Source: JAAUTT01 sp963846585 (GTDB taxonomy: Bacteria; Bacteroidota; Bacteroidia; Bacteroidales; JAAUTT01). From it: a stretch of 64,000 nucleotides of DNA. Numbering within the stretch: the first letter of the stretch is position 1; each line of letters begins with the position of its first letter. Positions 35,296 through 43,142 of the stretch are shown here, piece by piece. The notes below the pieces were generated by a model. It worked only from the letters and a program-made list of their open reading frames with translations, searched no databases and was not told the DNA's origin. Where the stretch lies: NCBI GenBank assembly GCA_963846585.1, contig CAWJWO010000018.1:310001-374000 (forward strand), in the 5' to 3' direction. Position numbers and translations under genes: made by a program.

Positions 35296-35649
35296 ATGAA
35301 AACAAGTTTTAGAAAAAAATGGTACTTATTTTCCCCATTGGTGTTGATTGCAATCGCTGTATTTGGTTTTATTACAATGTGGTTATGGAATGCACTGTTA
35401 CCGGTAATTTTTCATCTGCCTGAAATCACCTTTTGGCAATCGTTGGGACTTTTGGTCCTGTCCCGTTTAATTTTTGGCGGAATAGGTGGCCACCACGCCA
35501 GGCATCCAAATCACTGGAGAAGCCATATTCGTGAAAAATGGCAAAATATGACTCCTGAAGAGAGGGAAAACTTTATGAAAAATCATAATATGTCCCATGA
35601 CTGGTGTGGCCGGAATGAAGACAGAGGGCAGAGGACAGAAGACAGATAA
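35296..35649 (+). CDS. Small membrane protein downstream of the ECF sigma gene
   Basis: 117 residues. Two hydrophobic segments (about 10-35 and 45-62) are followed by a His/Arg-rich cytoplasmic tail with GGHHARHPNHWRSH and WQNMTPEERENFMKNH. Similar proteins often sit beside ECF sigma genes in Bacteroidota. An anti-sigma or stress-sensing role is inference. The C-terminal dozen residues (NEDRGQRTEDR) are encoded by the GACAGAGG word array, so the tail is repeat-derived. Confidence 0.7.
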   Translation: MKTSFRKKWYLFSPLVLIAIAVFGFITMWLWNALLPVIFHLPEITFWQSLGLLVLSRLIFGGIGGHHARHPNHWRSHIREKWQNMTPEERENFMKNHNMSHDWCGRNEDRGQRTEDR

Positions 35650-35778
35650 AAGAAGAAAGAGGGCAGAGGTCAGAGGACAGATGTCAAAAAAGGACGTGAA
35701 AAAGAAAAAGATGACTGATGACAAATTACTAATTTTAACTATTTGTCATTAGTCATTCGTCATTAGTAATTTGTAATT
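35617..35778 (+). repeat. Word arrays and inverted repeat between the small membrane protein and the response regulator
   Basis: GACAGAGGGCAGAGGACAG units (35617-35690) begin inside the reading frame, followed by GGACGTGAAAAAG. Then GATGACTGATGACAAATTACTAATT (35710-35734) faces its inverse, TTTGTCATTAGTCATTCGTC (35742-35762) and GTAATTTGTAATT, ending just before the response regulator stop. Confidence 0.82.
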
Positions 35779-35781
35779 ATT

Positions 35782-36180
35782 TTAATTCAAGGTAAGATTA
35801 TCAAAAGTATTCCACAGATTATTGATAAAATACCCTTCTTTTAAAATATAAGTAGTAGCTCCTTTTTCAATATAGGTGGAAATAAGTTCTGTGTCAGTAT
35901 TATTGGAAAGAATTATTATAGGTACTGATTTATTAATGCCCCTTATTTTTATAAGAGCTTCCAGTCCTGTCATCAATGACTCATCCTGTCCGAGGTAATA
36001 ATGATCAAGAATTATGCAATCCGGATTTTTATCCAGATTATTTATGCAATCTTCGGCTTTAGAAAATACTTTTGTAGTAAACCCTTCTCTGCCTATGATA
36101 GAATATTCAATAAAATTCTGAATTATTTTATCATCATCTACAACAAAAATTAACTTTTCTTTCATGTTAAGGTAATTCAA
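35782..36180 (-). CDS. Stand-alone response regulator receiver domain
   Basis: This 132-residue protein is a bare CheY-like receiver: acidic pocket VVDDDKI, phospho-Asp in CIILDHYYLG, ILSNN for the Ser/Thr switch and ILKEG with the conserved Lys. There is no output domain. It could act by protein contact, for instance with a chemotaxis or phosphorelay system, since the window has three chemoreceptors. An internal ATG at 36165 (MKEKLIFVVDDD) is an equally plausible start. Confidence 0.9.
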   Translation of the reverse strand: MNYLNMKEKLIFVVDDDKIIQNFIEYSIIGREGFTTKVFSKAEDCINNLDKNPDCIILDHYYLGQDESLMTGLEALIKIRGINKSVPIIILSNNTDTELISTYIEKGATTYILKEGYFINNLWNTFDNLTLN

Positions 36181-36440
36181 TAATTGGGTTTTTAAATTTA
36201 TTTATTATGCAAAGTTAGATATATTTTTATTTATATAACATTATTTTGAGTTCTTTATATCAATAAAAAAACAGGCTTTATCAAATAATTATAGCCGTTT
36301 AACAAATTTGATGCTTTTTGAGTTTAAATATTAACCAGCATGAATATTTATACGTGAATATCCAAAATAATATTCACAATACAAAGAATAAATTTTGGAA
36401 TTTTTGATTTTCAGTTTATAACAATATTTTTCAAACCATA
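36181..36440. other. Intergenic region upstream of the response regulator
   Basis: CAAAGTTA at 36210-36217 (TAACTTTG on the minus strand) is a good -7 box for the response regulator, though a -33 element is unclear. The rest is AT-rich with no gene seen. Confidence 0.45.
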
Positions 36441-36470
36441 CTAACAACCAGCAACTAACAACTGACAACT
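36441..36470 (-). repeat. Word array (GTTGTTAG type), 3' side of the MFS gene
   Basis: On the MFS coding strand it reads AGTTGTCAGTTGTTAGTTGC and so on, the 3'-side form. Confidence 0.75.
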
Positions 36471-36494
36471 TTGAAGTTCTTTTGTAAAATATTT

Positions 36495-37752
36495 TCATTG
36501 CTCTTTTAGCGACAATCTTCGCAGCAAAGGAGCCTTCCTTGCGGCTGTACCAACAATTAGCAAAGTTGCTATACCTCCAAAAATAACAGAAGGTATCAAT
36601 CCCATTAATTTGGCAGTAACCCCTGATTCAAAAGCCCCAAGTTCGTTGGACGAACCTACAAAAATACTGTTTACAGCAGCTACCCTTCCCCGCATTTGAT
36701 CCGGTGTAAAAATCTGAAGTATGCCTCGCACGTATTACAACACTCATGTTGTCGAATGAACCGCTTAAAATAAGAATCAAAACTGAAAAATAATAATTCC
36801 TTGAAATGGCAAAAGCTATCATACACAGCCCAAACCCGGCAGTACAATACATTAGTTTGTGCCCTGTATTTTTTAAAGGAGGGTGAAAAGTCAGGTTAAC
36901 TGACATGATTATTGCTCCAATTGCAGGTGCCGCTCGCAGTAACCCCAGTCCCTGTGGCCCAACTTTTAGAATATCAGATGCAAATACCGGTAACATTGCC
37001 ACTGCACCTCCAAAAAGCACAGCGAACATATCAAGAGAAAATGCTCCTAACAACACCTGATTATTAAAAACAAAACGAATCCCTTCAAGAATACGAGGGA
37101 ATATCCCTTCCTCTCCTTCTTTAACTGCAAAAATACGGGCGTTCCTGACATTTAATATCAATATTAATGAAATTAAAAAAAGCGAAAATACCATGGCATA
37201 TGCAGGTATAATTCCTGCAAACCCGTATACCAATCCTCCAAAAGCAGGTCCGGTAACTGCAGCTACCTGCCAGATGGTACTATTCCAGGTTGCCGCGCTT
37301 GTTAACAATTCGCGGGGAACGAGTTGGCCTAAAAATGCAGTATGTGCCGGCGATAATATCCCACGTACAAGCCCTGTAAGGAAAATAGTAATAAACATAG
37401 GAACAGTCCCAAATAACTCAAAGCAATGTAAGGTTGGAATGCTATATGTAAAAAGGATCATCGACCCTATAAGCAGAAGCATGGTAGCATAAAATATAAT
37501 TTTTTTCCGGTTCCAGATATCAACAAAATGCCCGGCAAATAAAGCTATGGTAACTTGTGGGATAACTTCGGTAAGACCAATTAGCCCAAGTGATAAAACA
37601 TTTCTGGTAAGGTTATACAACTGCCAGCTAACTACTACCGATTGCATTAGTATTGCTGTTGTCATCACAAAACGGTAAAAAAGGAAAAACCGAACATTGG
37701 AAATCCTGACAACAGCGAAGGCGTCGCCTGAAAAATAACTCTTTATCTTCAT
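36495..37752 (-). pseudogene. MFS transporter of the EntS/MFS_3 type, frameshifted
   Basis: The N-terminal part from ATG 37752 (MKIKSYFSGDAFAVVRISNV) carries about ten transmembrane segments with GHFVDIWNRKKI (the loop 2-3 motif) and LVRGILSPAHTAFLGQLVP. It runs in one frame until about 36732 (DNMSVVIR). The family continuation (GILQIFTPDQMRGRVAAVNS, then SIFVGSSNELGAFESG) is in another frame from 36731 to 36495. One extra base, or two missing, at about 36728-36735 explains this. Genuine inactivation or sequence error cannot be told apart here. By family, an exporter of siderophores or other small molecules. Longer in-frame starts upstream (to 37839) are not family-like. Confidence 0.85.
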
Positions 37753-37857
37753 AATTGACCTTAAATTCAAATAATAATATGACAAAAATAGTAAAGTATT
37801 AGTTTTAGTAATGAATCGAATTTTCATATTCCAAAGCAATTTCTTACTTTTACCTGC

Positions 37858-37865
37858 TAACTTTG
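37858..37865 (+). promoter_or_regulatory. Candidate -7 box of yebC
   Basis: TAACTTTG fits TAnnTTTG exactly and lies 13 bp before the yebC start. No clear -33 TTG is present. Confidence 0.4.
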
Positions 37866-37878
37866 ATTAACCTAATTT

Positions 37879-38622
37879 ATGTCAGGACATAACAAATGGT
37901 CGACCATTAAACGTAAAAAAGGGGCAGCTGATGCCAGGAGGTCCAAGATATTTTCAAGAATTATTAAGGAAATTAATATTGCCGTTAAGGAAGGCGGAAG
38001 CGATCCTGAAGGAAATGCACGCCTTCGATTGGCCCTCAATAATGCCAGGGGCGCTAATATGCCTAAGGACAACATCCAGCGCACCCTTTCCAAAGCTAAG
38101 GATACGGAAGCTTTAAACGAATTAACTTACGAAGGTTATGCACCTTTTGGAATCGCAGTCTTTATAGAATGTTTAACTAATAATCCGCTGCGCACGGTCA
38201 GTAATGTTCGTTCCTTGTTTAATAAACGCGGAGGTAACCTGGGCACAAATGGTTCAGTTTCATTTATGTTCGACCGGAAAGGCGTTATAACTATTCCAAA
38301 AGGAAACATTAACCTCGATGATATCGAACTCGATATTATAGATGCCGGTGCCGAAGATATTGATCTTCAAGATGAGAGTATAGTAGTGACGACCGCTATG
38401 GAAGATTTTGGTGCCGTACACAAAAAACTGGATCAATTGGGCATTGAAGCTGAAAATGCAGAACTTCAGCGTATTCCGCAGGAAACAAAAAAACTTGAGG
38501 TGCAGTCTGCTGTAAAAGTACTTCGCCTTATTGAAGAATTCGAAGACGACGATGATGTTCAGAATGTTTATCATAACCTTGAAGTTACTGACGAGATATT
38601 GGAAGCGATGGAAAGTATTTAG
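37879..38622 (+). CDS. yebC: YebC/PmpR-TACO1 family protein
   Basis: The 247-residue protein has the invariant N-terminus MSGHNKWSTIKRKKGAADA, then RLALNNARGANMPKDNI, YEGYAPFGIAVFIECLTNN, RSLFNKRGGNLGTNGSVSFM and a Glu-rich end. The family is universal and has been tied to DNA-binding regulation and to translation of proline-rich stretches; I do not choose between them. Full length. It is transcribed divergently from the broken MFS gene. Confidence 0.97.
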   Translation: MSGHNKWSTIKRKKGAADARRSKIFSRIIKEINIAVKEGGSDPEGNARLRLALNNARGANMPKDNIQRTLSKAKDTEALNELTYEGYAPFGIAVFIECLTNNPLRTVSNVRSLFNKRGGNLGTNGSVSFMFDRKGVITIPKGNINLDDIELDIIDAGAEDIDLQDESIVVTTAMEDFGAVHKKLDQLGIEAENAELQRIPQETKKLEVQSAVKVLRLIEEFEDDDDVQNVYHNLEVTDEILEAMESI

Positions 38623-38660
38623 TTGCCGGTTGTTAGTTGTTAGTTGTTAGTTATTAGCTG
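38623..38660 (+). repeat. Word array (GTTGTTAG type) directly after the yebC stop
   Basis: GTTGCCGGTTGTTAGTTGTT-type units start at the base after the TAG stop. Confidence 0.8.
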
Positions 38661-38817
38661 TAACTTCATTATGGTTAGTTTTTAAACTTTGTACAAAAGT
38701 TAATGTTATAGGGAATATTACATAATAATTTAATATAATAATTTGAATAAAAATTACTAAATTAGATTATATATAATTATTAATAATAAGAATATTGTAA
38801 CCTAAAAGAAAGTACCT

Positions 38818-39258
38818 GTGGTAAAATATTCTACTTATCGTATTCTTCCTGAACTTAATATTAATCTGGAATATTATTCAGGTTTAACTTATCTAAATGA
38901 TCTGGTTGAGGTTAGAAATGAATTAATTAAAGAAAAATCTTTAAATCCAAATTATAATTTTATCGTGGATTTAAGAGATGCAACCTTTGATTTACATACA
39001 AATATTGTAGATGAATTTATCAATTATGTTAAATCACAAACAAATTTATTGTGGAATAGAAAGACGGCATTATTATCGCTAACACCAAACCAAACAGCTT
39101 TTTCATTATTATATATTTCCGATTTAGGCAAAGCCCCAATGAAGGTTCAGTCGTTTACCACAATGGAATCCGCATTAAATTGGGTAAATTTGTCGCCTTC
39201 CGATCAGCCGTTAATAGAAAAAGTTATTGAAGATATAAAACATAATATTCCGATATAA
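38818..39258 (+). CDS. Unknown protein, possibly SpoIIAA/STAS-like
   Basis: 146 residues, GTG start. No signal peptide. A central NFIVDLRDATFDL strand-turn and a later TALLSLTPNQTAF with FTTMESALNWVNL at the end recall the SpoIIAA-like (STAS-related) fold of small Bacteroidota proteins in which a beta strand ends in D-x-R. I do not recognise the family with certainty. Monocistronic, followed by a GACGTGGGA word array. Confidence 0.6.
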   Translation: MVKYSTYRILPELNINLEYYSGLTYLNDLVEVRNELIKEKSLNPNYNFIVDLRDATFDLHTNIVDEFINYVKSQTNLLWNRKTALLSLTPNQTAFSLLYISDLGKAPMKVQSFTTMESALNWVNLSPSDQPLIEKVIEDIKHNIPI

Positions 39259-39270
39259 ACAAGAATAAAA

Positions 39271-39300
39271 GGGACGTGAGACGTGGGACGTGGGACGTGA
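39271..39300 (+). repeat. Word array (GACGTGGGA type), 3' side of the unknown gene
   Basis: GGGACGTGAGACGTGGGACG-type units, the 3'-side form. Confidence 0.8.
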
Positions 39301-39373
39301 AAACATGCGCTAATGCCTATGAATATTGACTTTAGTGCATGTTATTTTATAAAAATTAATCTGCAATTTACTT

Positions 39374-42300
39374 TTACTGTTTAATGATTTTCCTTGCTAT
39401 AATTCCATTATCCTGAGTAATTATTTTAACAATATAAAAGCCTGCAGGATATTTGCTCATGTCTATTTTTGTAACCGGATTGGCAATAACAGACGAGTAT
39501 ATTTCAACGCCATTCAGGTTATAGATAACCACTCTAGTTTGATCTGCAAGATTTGGAAATGAAATAGTTAAAAAATCTATTACAGGTATTGGATAAAGTT
39601 TAACATCTTGTTCTGTAATGTCCATAACACCCGTACCGCTCCCGGCAGCCTGGGTAACAGTTATGATTTGTGCCGGCAAGTTAGTACCGGTCACTGTTAT
39701 TGTATCTGTCCTCTGATTTATGGTTGTATTGGCTGATATTGTTAATGCTATTAAGGAAGTATCATTCCCGGCTGAATAGTTTAATGCAACCCAGGGCTTT
39801 ATGCTTTTAACATTCCAGTTAACATTTGAGGTAATAATAAAGGCCTCCTCGTTATTGGATTCAGAAGTTACATTAAAGGAGTTTGCAGAAACATTTAAAA
39901 ATGGTGACCCTGCTGCCTGGGAGATATATACTGTATCAGACTTAACACCGTTTGCTGAAACTATTATAGTGCATATTCTTGAGTTTATTGTTTGATTAGG
40001 TACTGCCCATACTGTTATTATTGAACTATCGATACCATCAGTAATATTCGTAATTAACCAATTTTTGTCTTTTTGCACAGTCCACACAGTATTGGAGTAT
40101 ATACTAAATAATGTATTGCTGTAACCGGAAGAAATATTTAAGGCTTTGTCAGATACTGACAATTCAGGTGGCCCTGCTGCCTGAGTAACAATTAAATATT
40201 GTGGCAGTAAGTAATTACCAGTAACAATAACAGTATCCGTTCTGGAATAATTATAAGGATTGGCTGATGCAGTTAAAGAAATTGTGGTACTGTCAGAGCC
40301 AGACCTTATGTCAGGTATTATCCATGTTTTTTGGCTTTTTACTGTCCAGGCTGTATTTGAATATATAGCAAAAAAGGCCTGACTATTTGCCGAAGCTGCA
40401 ATATTAACCGTATCTGTTGAAAGTGACAAGTTCCCGTTTCCTGCCTGCGTAACAATTATAGTATCATTATTAAAACTTTGAGCTGAAACAATTACCGTGT
40501 CAATTCTCGGAACAAGGTTATTATTTGCCGAAGCAGTTAAAGTTATAGTTTTATTACCTGATCCGGAGGTAATGTTTGGACTAAGCCACATTTGATTGCT
40601 GCTTAAAGTCCATGTCGTATCTGAATCTATAGTAAAAGTCCCTGTACTGTTTGCTGGGTAAGAAATATTCAGTTTGTTCGTGCTAACCGATATTCCACCG
40701 GCAGCCTGAGTAATTATAATAATTTGTGAAGATAAATCTTTACCGGTAACTGTTAAAGTATCAATTCTCGGATTAGTTGTTGGATTAGCCTGGGCAGTCA
40801 AGGTTATTGCAGAATTGTATATTCCAGAGGTTATATTTGGCGTTATCCAATTTTGAGTATTACTTATTACCCAGCTTGTATCAGATGTTATACTAAAGGT
40901 TTTTGTACTATTTGCAGGAGCTCCTATTGATAACACATTTGTTGAAACTGTAATACTTTTTGTAATATTCGGATACATCCATAAGCCATTGGTTGTTCCT
41001 GCCAGGATAAAGCTATCATTAATATCAATTGCATTTATTCCAGTATTTGGAGAAAAACCATTATTTATCGGCGTCCAACTGAAACCATTATTAGTCGAAA
41101 AATAAACACCAGGAAAATTGTTTATAACAGGAAGCTCGTCCCATAATGGATAATTACTTGTTCCTGCAAATACATAGTTGCCACTTGTTCTTAAAATATT
41201 CACGTTATAATAATAAATGTTATAAGTGTATCTGAGTATTGGAGGTAAACCACTATTTGCTAATGCCCAATTTTCTCCATTATTTGATGAAAAATAAACT
41301 CCAGCATTAGTTGCTGCAAACAATTTGGTTCCATTTAATGCTATACTAGGGATACCTGCTCCAAAACCATGTGATATTAAGGGTATTCCACTTTCAGATG
41401 GTTCCCAAAAAACACTTTCTTGACTATTATTAAACAAGTACACACCATTTACCTTCCACCAATCTTCCAGGGGTCCATTTACATAACTAGTTGCTATAAA
41501 TGTTATATTTCCATTATTAGCTATTGAAGGAATTGTTGCATTTGCTGGCAGGCCATAATTTGCCAGAAACCAATTGGTGCCAATATAATTGGTATAATAA
41601 ATTCCATTTGTAGTACCTGCAAAAATATATTGACCACTGATATTTAATGCAGTTACCAAAGTTCCTTTGGGTATGCCTGTATTAACAAGGTTCCATAAAT
41701 TCCCATTATTCGTAGTTAAGTAAACGCCACTATCAGTTCCTGCATAAAGACTGTCTCCACTTAATGCTAATGATATATTTTTAGTATAAGAAGGTAATCC
41801 GTTATTAACAAGTTGCCAACTTCTAATATTATTAGTAGATAAATAAACTCCTGTATTTGTTCCAATAAAAATACTGCTTCCATTATGTACTATGGCACCA
41901 ACATTAACAGCTGCTGGTAATCCTGTATTAATTGCATTCCAACTTGTTCCATTACTTGTAGATAAATATACTCCGTAAAGATTAGAAATTAAATAAAGGT
42001 TATTGCTATTTTTGTAAAATCCAACTGTTGAAGACAAACCATAATAAGGTACGGCCCAACTTGTTCCATTATTTGCAGATACATATACATTGTCAATTGT
42101 TCCTGCAAATAAATTCCCATTGCTTATTATTAATGAGTTTATGTTTTCATTTAATGGCAAACCTGAATCTACAGGTGTCCAGGAGTTTTCATTATCTGAT
42201 GATAAATAAACACCTGAATTTGTACCGGCAAAAATATTGCTTCCACTTATTGCCAAAGATGATACACCGGTTAATGAAGCAGGTAAACCTTTATTAAAAG

Positions 42301-42880
42301 CAGTCCAGCTTGTTCCATTAATTTTTGATGTATAAACTCCTTTCCCTGTTGTAGTTCCATTAATATTACTGCCTGCAAAAATATTGCTGTCTCTTATAGC
42401 TATGGATGAAACAGAAGTATTCTTAGGCCATCCAACTGTATCTGTTTGCCAGGAACTTATCGAACTCCCTTCTATGGTAGCTTTAAACATACCTGTTGAA
42501 GTACCTGCAAATATTCTGTTACTGTCAACTAATAATACGTTAAAAATGAGCTTGGAAGGCAAGCCATTGCTAAAATTAGTCCAGCTACTTCCATTATTGG
42601 CGGACAAATAAATACCATTATTCGTACCAATTATTAAATTAGCTCCGCTGGAAGTTATGGCATAAATACTTATATTAGGTAAACCTGTATTATCAGAAAC
42701 CCAACTATTTCCATTATTAGTTGATAAATACAGACCACTGGGTGTGCCAACAAAAACATTGCTGTCTATACCGATAATACAATTTATTGCAACGCCAAAG
42801 GGGCCTACTTGCTGCCATTGTGCATTAGCAAAGCTCATGAAGCTTGCTAAAATAATTGAAAGTAAAGTTTTTTTTAACAT
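39374..42880 (-). CDS. Large secreted protein: 13 propeller-like repeats, five BACON domains, T9SS sorting domain
   Basis: The 1168-residue protein has a signal peptide (ending SFANAQ). Residues about 25-640 hold about 13 repeats of the YLSTNNGNSW...GLP...IFAGT.GV type, as in sialidase/YCF48-like beta-propellers. Five BACON domains follow (about 640-1085), each with the core TAWTV/TSWVI...W and closing with TVTG...VTQAAG. The C-terminus is a T9SS sorting domain (LYPIPVIDFLTISF, YPAGFYIVKII). BACON domains occur in Bacteroidota surface proteins and are thought to bind carbohydrate or mucin, so a cell-surface adhesin or glycan-binding role is likely. No enzyme motif seen. Followed upstream on the same strand by an outer-membrane barrel gene, but with an array between. 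Confidence 0.88.
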   Translation of the reverse strand: MLKKTLLSIILASFMSFANAQWQQVGPFGVAINCIIGIDSNVFVGTPSGLYLSTNNGNSWVSDNTGLPNISIYAITSSGANLIIGTNNGIYLSANNGSSWTNFSNGLPSKLIFNVLLVDSNRIFAGTSTGMFKATIEGSSISSWQTDTVGWPKNTSVSSIAIRDSNIFAGSNINGTTTGKGVYTSKINGTSWTAFNKGLPASLTGVSSLAISGSNIFAGTNSGVYLSSDNENSWTPVDSGLPLNENINSLIISNGNLFAGTIDNVYVSANNGTSWAVPYYGLSSTVGFYKNSNNLYLISNLYGVYLSTSNGTSWNAINTGLPAAVNVGAIVHNGSSIFIGTNTGVYLSTNNIRSWQLVNNGLPSYTKNISLALSGDSLYAGTDSGVYLTTNNGNLWNLVNTGIPKGTLVTALNISGQYIFAGTTNGIYYTNYIGTNWFLANYGLPANATIPSIANNGNITFIATSYVNGPLEDWWKVNGVYLFNNSQESVFWEPSESGIPLISHGFGAGIPSIALNGTKLFAATNAGVYFSSNNGENWALANSGLPPILRYTYNIYYYNVNILRTSGNYVFAGTSNYPLWDELPVINNFPGVYFSTNNGFSWTPINNGFSPNTGINAIDINDSFILAGTTNGLWMYPNITKSITVSTNVLSIGAPANSTKTFSITSDTSWVISNTQNWITPNITSGIYNSAITLTAQANPTTNPRIDTLTVTGKDLSSQIIIITQAAGGISVSTNKLNISYPANSTGTFTIDSDTTWTLSSNQMWLSPNITSGSGNKTITLTASANNNLVPRIDTVIVSAQSFNNDTIIVTQAGNGNLSLSTDTVNIAASANSQAFFAIYSNTAWTVKSQKTWIIPDIRSGSDSTTISLTASANPYNYSRTDTVIVTGNYLLPQYLIVTQAAGPPELSVSDKALNISSGYSNTLFSIYSNTVWTVQKDKNWLITNITDGIDSSIITVWAVPNQTINSRICTIIVSANGVKSDTVYISQAAGSPFLNVSANSFNVTSESNNEEAFIITSNVNWNVKSIKPWVALNYSAGNDTSLIALTISANTTINQRTDTITVTGTNLPAQIITVTQAAGSGTGVMDITEQDVKLYPIPVIDFLTISFPNLADQTRVVIYNLNGVEIYSSVIANPVTKIDMSKYPAGFYIVKIITQDNGIIARKIIKQ

Positions 42881-43018
42881 TTTGGAATTGTTAATTGGTT
42901 ATAATTTTCAACAAAACTTATGGGCAAGTTACAGGCAGTAAAAATAATATGCAAGTACTTATTGATGAACACGTATAAAATAGTGTCAAACTCTATTATG
43001 AAGAGGACAGAATAAAAA

Positions 43019-43135
43019 ATTTGAAAATGTGAAAATGTTCTAATTTGAAAATTTTGTAATTAGAAATTTATCATCTGATTTCCGTCCTCTGTCTTCTGAT
43101 CTCTGCCTTCTTTCATCTTTCATCTTTCATCTTTT
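43019..43135 (-). repeat. Word arrays, 3' side of the outer-membrane barrel gene
   Basis: On the minus strand, GATGAAAGATGAAAGATG units are followed by AAGGCAGAGATCAGAAGACAG and GAGGACGG (43081-43135), then TTTCAAATTAG/CATTTTCACATTTTC (43019-43068). The GACAGAGG word is shared with 35617-35690. Confidence 0.75.
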
Positions 43136-43142
43136 TCACATC

